From Acidobacteriota bacterium (GTDB taxonomy: Bacteria; Acidobacteriota; Terriglobia; Acidoferrales; UBA7541): 5,548 nt of DNA. The notes below the pieces were generated by a model. It worked only from the letters and a program-made list of their open reading frames with translations, was not told the DNA's origin and searched no databases. A program made the translations under genes and the position numbers. Within the stretch, counting starts at the first letter, position 1. Each line of letters opens with the position of its first letter. Positions 1 through 5,548 of this stretch are shown in pieces. The stretch is from positions 1-5,548 of the forward strand of contig JAFAZL010000550.1 of assembly GCA_019239815.1 (NCBI GenBank), given 5' to 3'.

Positions 1-3000
1 CCAGTGACGGACAATTCGCGTTCCAGGATTTGCCTGTCGGAACTTACTACGTGACGGTCACCGCGGCCGGCTTCCCGGTTACAACGATCGAAGGAGTTCT
101 CGTCGAGCAAGGCGCCGTTTACACACTGCCGGTAGCGCTAAAGATCACACAGGCAACAACGTCAGTTGAGGTTTCCGCAGCGGCGCTGTCGCTCGATACA
201 ACTTCGGAGACACAAACGACGCTGGTCGGCGGTGCTGACCTGCAGTCAATGCCGCTGAATGGACGCGATTTCACGCAGCTCATCAGCGTTGCGCCGGGCT
301 TCGCGGGATATTCCGCAGGGGGTTACGGCTCGCTCAACGGTACCCGCGCGAACCAAGTCAACTGGCAGATCGACGGCGTGGACAACAACGACCTCTGGCA
401 TAACATTCCGGCCGTCAATCAAGGGGGCGTTTCCGGGATCGCCGGAATCGTGTTGCCGATCGATTCGATCGATCAATTTTCGGTGCAGACACAGGCCGCC
501 CCTGAATCCGGACGCAATCCTGGCGGTACCGTTGACCTCGCGCTCAAATCCGGCGGCAACGAGTTCCACGGCTCGGCATATTTTTACATCCGTAATGAAG
601 CTTTTGCGGCCGCCTCCCCGTTCGTTGACTCGAAAAAAGAAAATCGCAATCAGCAGTACGGATTTTCCGTCGGCGGCCCCGTGCTGAAAGATCGCCTGTT
701 CTTCTTCCTCACGTTCGAGAAGCAGCGTTTTACGATCGGCCTGCCGGGTCTCGGCACCGAGCCATCCGCGGCGTATCAGACCGCTGCAATTGCAGAAATG
801 GCGAAGTTCGGCGTCGCGCCGAATCCAGTGATGACCAATCTTCTCACCACACTCTGGCCGTCGTATGCGTTAAACGGGCCGGCGGCGCCGAACAACTATT
901 CAAGCCCCGACCCCGAATACGGCTACAGCTACAATGGGCTGGGCAAAATCGATTACAAGATCAACGACAAGAATACGGTTTCGTTCCACTATTTCGCGGG
1001 GCAAGGCAACCAGGTCGCGCCGGTGGGCGGCACTGCCCTCAGCCAGGCGGCTTCCGAGCTCAAGTATTACTACGAGGTCGCGCCGATTCACGTCTCAAAC
1101 TACGCGGCGTCATGGAACTCGACGTGGACGCCGAAACTCTCCAATCAAGTTTTGGCCGGCGTGAACTACTTCCATCAAACGTTCAGCGACCTCAATACCA
1201 ACTTCAATCTCGCGGCCGCGGGCTTGAACATCTATAACGGTTTCAATATCGCGGGCGCACCGAACATTCAGATCACCGGCTTCGACCAAACCGGCCTGAC
1301 TCCGCCGGAAGGCCGCGAAGACATCACCGGCCACCTGACCGACGTCGTTTCGTACACGACAGGAAAGCATCAGTTCCGCTTTGGTGGTGAATTCCGTCGC
1401 GCTCAGCTTGAGGAGTACTACCATCGCCACGCTCTCGCCAGCATTCTGTTCGACGGCTCGCAAGGTCCATGGGCCGGAGACACAACAGCATCGAGCAACG
1501 TGCTCGCACTATCCGACTTCCTCGCAGGCAACGTGAGCCGTTCGAGCATCGCCATCGGCGATCCCGTGCGTCTCGTCTTCGTGAAGACGTTCGCGCTCTT
1601 CGCGCAAGATGCGTGGCAAGTCAGCCAAAAGCTAAGCATCAACTACGGTATGCGGTGGGACTACGAAGGTCCTCTCGGCAACGACAAGCACGATTTGTCG
1701 GTGTTCGATCCGGCGAAAGGTGGACTCGTCTTCCAGGGCGCCGGAATCAACAGCATTTACCCGAAGGACTACCGCAACTTCTCGCCACGCGTCGGCTTCG
1801 CCTACAAAGTCGGCCAGCGCAGTGATTTCGTTGTCCGCGGGAGCTTTGGCACCTACTTCGACACGCCGAACCTCAACCCGTTCCTCGACAACCGGCCGAA
1901 CAACGGAGCGCCCAACGGCCTGGAAGGAAACCCGGGGGGCCCCTCTCCTGTGCAGACCATATCGAATAACGGCTTCACCATCGCCTCGGGCGTTCCACTG
2001 TTTGTCCCGTCGGCAACCACTTGCCCGACCGGCAATGGTTGCGGTCAGGTCTACAACCTGTTCTCCGTGAGCCAGAATTTCCGGACGCCGTACAACTATA
2101 ACTGGACTCTCCAGGTCGAGAAATCGCTCGGCAAGTCCCTGCTCTTGCAGATTGGCTACGTCGGCAGCGCGGCGCATCGCTTGATGACCACCGCCGACAT
2201 CAACCAGCCGGCGCTAGGCATCTATCCTGACGCTGCGTCACAGCAAGCCGCGCGTCCCTACTTCGCCCAGTTCCCCGATTTCGGCATCATCAACCAGATC
2301 GAAACCAACGGGAAATCTAACTACAATTCGCTCCAGACCGTGCTCAAGGTTCGTGAGTGGCACCGTTTTACCAGCCAGTTCACCTACACCTGGGCGCACG
2401 GCCTCGACGACATGACCCAGTATCGCGGCACGCTTCCTCAGGACAGCTTTTTCCTGAAGGGCGACTACGGCAGCATGGATTTCGACACGCGCCATACTTT
2501 CACCGCGGCGTTGAACTATGATCTACCCAACGCGACCCGCCTGCGACCCTTGCTCAGTGGATGGGCACTGAGCAGCCTAATTTCTCTCCACACTGGACAG
2601 CCTTTCTCGGTGTTTTCGTCCAACGACTCCACCGGCACAGGGGAAGGCGAACAGCGGGCCAATCTCATCGGCGATCCCTACGCCGGCGTTTCTCATAAAT
2701 TCAGCAAGAGCGGTGTCACCTGGCTAAATCCCGCCGCATTCGCTGATCCGGTGCCAGGCACATTCGGCAACAGCGGACGCAACGCGTTCTACGGGCCGGG
2801 CTACGCATCGGTCGATTTCAGCGTTGTAAAAAATACGAAGATCACGGAGCGGATTGGGACGCAGTTCCGCATCGAGATGTTCAACCTCTTCAACCGGATC
2901 AACCTCGCCCCGCCAAGCAATACCAACGGTAGCGGCCTGGGACTCAGTTCCGACACGATCGGCGACTACAACGGCGCCCCGGGCATCGGCCCTGGCGAAG

Positions 3001-3038
3001 CCTTCAACCTGCAACTCGCGTTGAAGATCATCTTTTAA
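1..3038 (+). CDS. Oar-like TonB-dependent outer-membrane receptor, 5'-truncated by window edge
   Basis: Outer-membrane beta-barrel protein of the Acidobacteriota Oar/TonB-dependent receptor type; substrate unknown, commonly assumed to be carbohydrate or another large ligand. The reading frame is open to the left edge (first whole codon at position 3), so about 1011 residues are visible and the signal peptide is missing. The TTG at 30 is internal, because coding similarity continues upstream of it (SDGQFAFQD before LPVGTYYVTVTAAGF), matching the end of a carboxypeptidase-regulatory-like Ig fold. Counting from that TTG codon, the plug follows at about 60-180, with MPLNGRDFTQL (74-84), NGTRANQVNWQIDGVDNND (103-121), ESGRNPGGTVDLALKSGGNE (159-178) and FHGSAYFYIRNEAF just after it. 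The rest is beta-barrel, with DRLFFFLTFEKQR early, and FRIEMFNLFNRINL and LALKIIF near the end. The C-terminal Phe is the usual outer-membrane assembly signal. The only two cysteines lie in one probable surface loop. No frameshift is seen. The promoter lies outside the window. Confidence 0.93.
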   Translation, partial: SDGQFAFQDLPVGTYYVTVTAAGFPVTTIEGVLVEQGAVYTLPVALKITQATTSVEVSAAALSLDTTSETQTTLVGGADLQSMPLNGRDFTQLISVAPGFAGYSAGGYGSLNGTRANQVNWQIDGVDNNDLWHNIPAVNQGGVSGIAGIVLPIDSIDQFSVQTQAAPESGRNPGGTVDLALKSGGNEFHGSAYFYIRNEAFAAASPFVDSKKENRNQQYGFSVGGPVLKDRLFFFLTFEKQRFTIGLPGLGTEPSAAYQTAAIAEMAKFGVAPNPVMTNLLTTLWPSYALNGPAAPNNYSSPDPEYGYSYNGLGKIDYKINDKNTVSFHYFAGQGNQVAPVGGTALSQAASELKYYYEVAPIHVSNYAASWNSTWTPKLSNQVLAGVNYFHQTFSDLNTNFNLAAAGLNIYNGFNIAGAPNIQITGFDQTGLTPPEGREDITGHLTDVVSYTTGKHQFRFGGEFRRAQLEEYYHRHALASILFDGSQGPWAGDTTASSNVLALSDFLAGNVSRSSIAIGDPVRLVFVKTFALFAQDAWQVSQKLSINYGMRWDYEGPLGNDKHDLSVFDPAKGGLVFQGAGINSIYPKDYRNFSPRVGFAYKVGQRSDFVVRGSFGTYFDTPNLNPFLDNRPNNGAPNGLEGNPGGPSPVQTISNNGFTIASGVPLFVPSATTCPTGNGCGQVYNLFSVSQNFRTPYNYNWTLQVEKSLGKSLLLQIGYVGSAAHRLMTTADINQPALGIYPDAASQQAARPYFAQFPDFGIINQIETNGKSNYNSLQTVLKVREWHRFTSQFTYTWAHGLDDMTQYRGTLPQDSFFLKGDYGSMDFDTRHTFTAALNYDLPNATRLRPLLSGWALSSLISLHTGQPFSVFSSNDSTGTGEGEQRANLIGDPYAGVSHKFSKSGVTWLNPAAFADPVPGTFGNSGRNAFYGPGYASVDFSVVKNTKITERIGTQFRIEMFNLFNRINLAPPSNTNGSGLGLSSDTIGDYNGAPGIGPGEAFNLQLALKIIF

Positions 3039-3070
3039 TTCTGACAGTTCACCCCAACTTTACGCGAACA

Positions 3071-3099
3071 CGCGATGCGGCCTAGACCTCCGCATCGCG
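3071..3099. terminator. GC-rich hairpin between convergent genes, possible bidirectional terminator
   Basis: Perfect 10-bp inverted repeat: cgcgatgcgg (3071-3080) and ccgcatcgcg (3090-3099) around a 9-nt loop. After one mismatch (3070/3100) a further 4 bp pair (gaac 3066-3069 with gttc 3101-3104). It lies 32 nt past the receptor stop and 60 nt past the sigma-factor stop, where a shared terminator would be expected. No run of T follows it on either strand, so it is not a canonical intrinsic terminator. It may work as a U-less terminator or as a 3'-end stabilising structure. The rest of the 121-nt gap shows no gene. Confidence 0.55.
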
Positions 3100-3159
3100 C
3101 GTTCCGCGGAAGCTGCAGTACCGATCACCCGCAGGCTAGACTTCACAAACCGCTTTTGC

Positions 3160-4446
3160 TTAAGTCGGTAAGGCGTCTTGACGACGCTGAAGGAATTTCC
3201 GCACAGTGGGGTCTCGCTCCAAACCGATTGCCACCTGGTAGGCCTCGCGCGCTTCGTTTCCCTGTCTCAGCTTGGTCAGTAATTCCGCGCGAACAGCCCA
3301 ATACGGCTGATACTCAGCGAGCCGCGAGTCCGACGCGATCTTATCGAGCTCGGCAAATGCGATTTGAGGTCCATTGGTCTCCGCAACCGCAAGCACGCGA
3401 TTTACGGCGACGACCGGCGATCCCGTCAGCGCGAGAAGCACGTCGTAGAGCGCAACAATCTCTCGCCAGTTCGAGATTCCAGTCCGGAGACGGTGAACGT
3501 GCGCAGACTGCAGTGCTGCTTCAAGCTGGTATCTCCCAGGAACGCCAAGACGACTTGCGCGCAGCAGCAGCTCTTCCGCTTCCGCAATCGTTTCGATATC
3601 CCAAGCGGATGTGTCCTGTTCCGCTAGCGGCACATAGTCGCCCTGCTCATTTCTCCGGGCTTTGCGCCGAGCTTCAGCGTGGAGCATCAACGCTAGCAAT
3701 CCCAGTGTTTCCGGCTCATCCGGCAGCAACTCCACCACGACGCGTCCGAGGTAGATCGCTTCTTCGCTAAGATCGCGCCGCGTTGCATCGGTTCCGGCCG
3801 GATCGCTCCAACCGTCGGCGAACGCCGCGTAAATAGCATCGAGTACGGTGTCGAGCCGAACCGGCAGCTCATCTTTCTCCGGAATGCGAAACGGAATTCC
3901 CGCCTGTCGAATTTTTTCTTTTGCGCGCACGAGACGTTGCCCCATCGCCGCCGGTGAAACCAGGAACGCCGACGCAATTCGTTTCGCATCGAGCCCGAGA
4001 ACGACTTGCAGAATTAGAGGCGAGCGCACGCTCGCTTCGATGGCGGGATGTGCACAGGCAAACATCAGCCCGAGCCGTCGATCGGGAATCCCTGAAGCTT
4101 CACCCGCAGCCGCTTCCAGTCCGTCAGCAATGCGCTTCAATTCCGGTTCAGCCGCATCGCGCGTCTCGCGGCGGCGGACACTGTCGATTGTTTTTCGTCG
4201 CGCCACAGTCAGCAGCCACGCTTCGGGATTTTCAGGGCAGCCATTGCGAGTCCAATCCTCAAGGGCCGACGCGAACGCATCCGCGAGCGCGTCCTCAGCC
4301 GCAGCAAGGTCGCGTGTGCGGGCCGCGAGAAACGCGACAAGCTTGCCGTAGCTGCGGCGCGCGACCATCTCGGCCGTGCTCGACGCGTCCGCGCTCCCGC
4401 TACTCCGTCGCGGTTCCGCATCGGCCGATTTTTTCCCCGGATTCAT
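3160..4446 (-). CDS. ECF42-type RNA polymerase sigma factor with DUF6596/TPR-like C-terminal extension
   Basis: Alternative sigma factor of 428 residues, about twice the length of a plain ECF sigma. The first 27 residues are a Ser/Ala/charged tail. Region 2 spans about 28-95 (RRSYGKLVAFLAARTRDLAA, EDALADAF, PENPEAWLLTVARRKTIDSV). Region 4 with its helix-turn-helix spans about 123-185 (RRLGLMFACAHPAI, LDAKRIASAFLVSPAAMGQR). A DUF6596 block follows at about 198-290 (LLPDEPETLGLLALMLHAEA, PLAEQDTSAWD). A helical TPR-like region reaches the end (GRYQLEAALQSAHVHR, SPVVAVNRVLAVAETNGP). This architecture defines ECF42, in which the extension is reported to control activity in place of an anti-sigma factor; none is encoded here. 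It is the last gene of the operon, 22 nt after the DHFR-like gene. No Shine-Dalgarno sequence precedes the ATG at 4446. A second ATG at 4368 (Met27) sits just before region 2 and also lacks one, so the start is less certain than the family call. Confidence 0.93.
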   Translation of the reverse strand: MNPGKKSADAEPRRSSGSADASSTAEMVARRSYGKLVAFLAARTRDLAAAEDALADAFASALEDWTRNGCPENPEAWLLTVARRKTIDSVRRRETRDAAEPELKRIADGLEAAAGEASGIPDRRLGLMFACAHPAIEASVRSPLILQVVLGLDAKRIASAFLVSPAAMGQRLVRAKEKIRQAGIPFRIPEKDELPVRLDTVLDAIYAAFADGWSDPAGTDATRRDLSEEAIYLGRVVVELLPDEPETLGLLALMLHAEARRKARRNEQGDYVPLAEQDTSAWDIETIAEAEELLLRASRLGVPGRYQLEAALQSAHVHRLRTGISNWREIVALYDVLLALTGSPVVAVNRVLAVAETNGPQIAFAELDKIASDSRLAEYQPYWAVRAELLTKLRQGNEAREAYQVAIGLERDPTVRKFLQRRQDALPT

Positions 4447-4452
4447 GCAGTT

Positions 4453-4466
4453 CGATTGGCCAATCG
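4453..4466. repeat. 14-bp perfect palindrome in the DHFR-like/sigma gap
   Basis: The sequence cgattggccaatcg equals its own reverse complement. It fills most of the 22-nt gap between the DHFR-like stop (4469-4471) and the sigma ATG (4446), covering where a ribosome binding site would be expected. As RNA it could form a 5-bp stem with a GGCC tetraloop. Its role is unknown: operator, translational coupling element or chance. Confidence 0.4.
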
Positions 4467-4468
4467 CT

Positions 4469-5023
4469 TCACGCAGCCTGATACCACAGCACTACCGTGC
4501 CATTGCCGAAAGCACGGCTCTGCGTCAGCTTCAGATTTGTTTTGTCGACGCCGTCAAACATCGACTTGCCTTTGCCGAGCACAACCGGCGCCAGTGCGAT
4601 CTGATACATGTCGATCAGCTTCGCTTGCGCAAGTTGCGAAATGAGATTGCCGCTGCCCATGATGACGATGTCGTCTCCCGGTTCGCTCTTGATCTTGCGA
4701 ACCTGGGTAACGAGATCGCCCTTGACCAGCGTTGTGTTGCTCCAGGTTGCCTCGTTCATCGTGCGCGAGAAAACGAGCTTTGGCTGCTTGTTCATGGCTT
4801 CGGCAACAATCGGCATATTTTTCATTGCCATCGGTGTCGGCCAGTAGCCTGCCATCATGTCGTACGTCTTTCGCCCGAACGCGAGCACGGCGTTCCCTTT
4901 TGCATTGTCGTTCGTGAACTCCTGCCATTCCGGATCGAACTTGTGCGCCCAGCTCATGTCTCCGTCGAGTCCAGTGTAGTAGCCATCGAGAGTCACATTA
5001 TTGAACACAACTATCCGTCGCAT
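4469..5023 (-). CDS. Dihydrofolate-reductase-family protein (RibD C-terminal domain fold)
   Basis: A 184-residue single-domain cytoplasmic protein of the RibD-C/DHFR-like family (often annotated 'dihydrofolate reductase family protein'), a Rossmann-like NAD(P)H-binding fold. The family hallmarks appear in order: TLDGYYTG (11-18), AFGRKTYDMMAGYWP (48-62), PKLVFSRT (81-88), NTTLVKGD (96-103), IMGSGNLISQL (121-131), and LIDMYQIALAPVVLGKGKSMF near 136-156, where a Gly-rich turn precedes the last strands. Length is normal for the stand-alone family. The acidic residue usual after LID is Met here. The ATG at 5023 has a good Shine-Dalgarno sequence. True folate reductase activity should not be assumed: most stand-alone members have no proven substrate, and some may be reductases of other heterocycles. 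It lies between the DGPF gene (75 nt upstream) and the sigma gene (22 nt downstream), which suggests a shared transcript and a role in the same ECF42 response. Confidence 0.9.
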   Translation of the reverse strand: MRRIVVFNNVTLDGYYTGLDGDMSWAHKFDPEWQEFTNDNAKGNAVLAFGRKTYDMMAGYWPTPMAMKNMPIVAEAMNKQPKLVFSRTMNEATWSNTTLVKGDLVTQVRKIKSEPGDDIVIMGSGNLISQLAQAKLIDMYQIALAPVVLGKGKSMFDGVDKTNLKLTQSRAFGNGTVVLWYQAA

Positions 5024-5030
5024 CTTTATT

Positions 5031-5035
5031 CTCCT
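5031..5035 (-). promoter_or_regulatory. Ribosome binding site of the DHFR-like gene
   Basis: AGGAG on the minus strand, 7 nt before the ATG at 5023, a near-ideal Shine-Dalgarno sequence and spacing. It fixes the start of the DHFR-like gene, and the protein begins directly with the family's first beta strand (MRRIVVFNNVTLDGY). Confidence 0.85.
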
Positions 5036-5039
5036 ATCT

Positions 5040-5053
5040 CATTTGTTCAAATG
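5040..5053. repeat. Short inverted repeat in the DGPF/DHFR-like gap
   Basis: CATTTG (5040-5045) and CAAATG (5048-5053) form a perfect 6-bp inverted repeat around TT. It ends 4 nt upstream of the DHFR-like Shine-Dalgarno sequence. It could be an operator or a weak RNA hairpin. An AT-rich 14-mer of this kind can also arise by chance. The rest of the 75-nt gap shows no convincing -35/-10 pair. Confidence 0.3.
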
Positions 5054-5098
5054 TTTTGGAATCGGTGAAACCGCTATGCTTGCCAAGGTCGGAAGGCG

Positions 5099-5488
5099 TT
5101 ATTCCGGTTTGATGAAGTCGTTGATATCGCGCGTCAGCCAAGTGCCTTCAAAAATCGGTCGCACCTCAACAACACCATGTAGCGCAGTCGGCGAACGCGC
5201 CGCCCACGCGAGTGCTTCATCGAGATTCTCCACTTCGATCAGATGAAGTCCGCCAAGCTGCTCCTTTGAATCGGTGTACGGTCCATCAAGCACTTTCGGC
5301 CTATCGTTCGCGACACGAACCGTTGTAGCGGCAGCAGTAGGCTGCAATCCGATGGTGTTCTTCAGAACACCAGCCTTGGTCATCGCCTCCATGTAAGCTT
5401 TGTAGGCGCCAAGCCAGTGTTTTTGTTCATCTCGCGTCAACCGCGGCCATCCTGCTTCAGCCACGTAATCCAACAAAACGTATTTCAT
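5099..5488 (-). CDS. YCII-related DGPF-family protein
   Basis: A 129-residue small cytoplasmic protein of the YCII-related family, DGPF subgroup, with a dimeric ferredoxin-like alpha/beta fold. The signature block is VLDGPYTDSKEQLGGLHLIE (67-86), with Tyr in place of Phe in DGPF. Other family features are LQPTAAATTVRV (48-59) before it, and EALAWAARSP (91-100) and VVEVRPIF (106-113) after it. The N-terminal strand MKYVLLDYV is typical. The ATG at 5488 is preferred because an AAGGA lies 6 nt upstream and the family normally begins at this strand; the frame stays open upstream to the window edge (GTG at 5548), adding 20 low-complexity residues that look non-native. The biochemical function is unknown. 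DGPF genes are the usual partners and reported targets of ECF42 sigma factors, fitting the sigma gene two genes downstream. It is the first gene of the module visible here; another may lie beyond the edge. Confidence 0.92.
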   Translation of the reverse strand: MKYVLLDYVAEAGWPRLTRDEQKHWLGAYKAYMEAMTKAGVLKNTIGLQPTAAATTVRVANDRPKVLDGPYTDSKEQLGGLHLIEVENLDEALAWAARSPTALHGVVEVRPIFEGTWLTRDINDFIKPE

Positions 5489-5494
5489 GCGTTT

Positions 5495-5499
5495 TCCTT
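5495..5499 (-). promoter_or_regulatory. Ribosome binding site deciding the DGPF start
   Basis: AAGGA on the minus strand, within GAAAGGA, ends 6 nt before the ATG at 5488. It argues for this ATG over the in-frame GTG at the window edge. Confidence 0.8.
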
Positions 5500-5548
5500 T
5501 CAACGCGATGGCGGCTCCGCTCGAACCGCCGCCGGAGGTTGCCTTCAC

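Noticed and set aside
30..32. TTG as a true start codon of the receptor
   Set aside because: The frame is open upstream and the residues before it (SDGQFAFQD) continue the carboxypeptidase-regulatory-like fold. The gene begins outside the window.
1931..1943. G/C-run palindrome-like stretch in the receptor gene
   Set aside because: Encodes a Gly-Pro loop typical of these receptors (NPGGPSP); codon-level explanation is enough.
1855..2486. TCGACA occurrences (TGTCGA on the minus strand, resembling an ECF42 -35 element) near 1857 and 2482
   Set aside because: Both lie deep inside the receptor coding sequence, antisense, and upstream of no minus-strand gene start.
3075..3770. 231-codon open frame on the plus strand over the 3' end of the sigma gene
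   Set aside because: Arg/Pro/Ala-rich with no recognisable domain. It is the antisense shadow of a GC-rich gene that clearly matches the ECF42 family.
4541..4612. TGTCGA on the plus strand near 4541 and 4607
   Set aside because: Wrong orientation for the operon and inside the DHFR-like coding sequence; no plus-strand gene follows.
4376..5068. 230-codon open frame on the plus strand antisense to the DHFR-like gene
   Set aside because: His/Arg-rich composition, no family resemblance, and overlaps a well-supported gene with its own ribosome binding site.

Overview
The window looks like Acidobacteriota chromosome. The main evidence is the large plus-strand gene, an Oar-like TonB-dependent receptor with a carboxypeptidase-regulatory-like N-terminal domain, a paralogue family greatly expanded in that phylum. 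The moderately high GC content and bacterial gene density fit. The assignment is inferred from protein type, not from a marker gene.

Layout: (1) Positions 1-3038, plus strand: the 3' part of the receptor gene (about 1011 codons), cut by the left edge and complete at its C-terminus. (2) Positions 3039-3159: a short convergent intergenic gap with one strong GC-rich hairpin and no U-tract. (3) Positions 3160-5488, minus strand: three genes transcribed right to left, in the order YCII/DGPF-family protein, RibD-C/dihydrofolate-reductase-like protein, then an ECF42-type (DUF6596) sigma factor. The gaps are 75 and 22 nt. (4) Positions 5489-5548: the leader of the DGPF gene, with a clear Shine-Dalgarno sequence and a possible small hairpin.

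The minus-strand genes form a recognisable ECF42 module. From published work on ECF42, these sigma factors lack a conventional anti-sigma factor, carry a long C-terminal TPR-like extension thought to regulate them, and sit beside DGPF genes that they transcribe. Here a DHFR/RibD-fold protein lies between the DGPF protein and the sigma factor, so all three probably share one transcript and could form a self-amplifying response. The signal and the biochemical roles of the two small proteins are unknown. The receptor converges on the module and nothing in the sequence links them functionally.

The less ordinary points are the DHFR-like member inside the module, two small palindromes placed in the two intergenic gaps of the operon, the absence of a visible ribosome binding site for the sigma factor, and the U-less convergent hairpin. 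I found no mobile element, CRISPR array, tRNA or rRNA.
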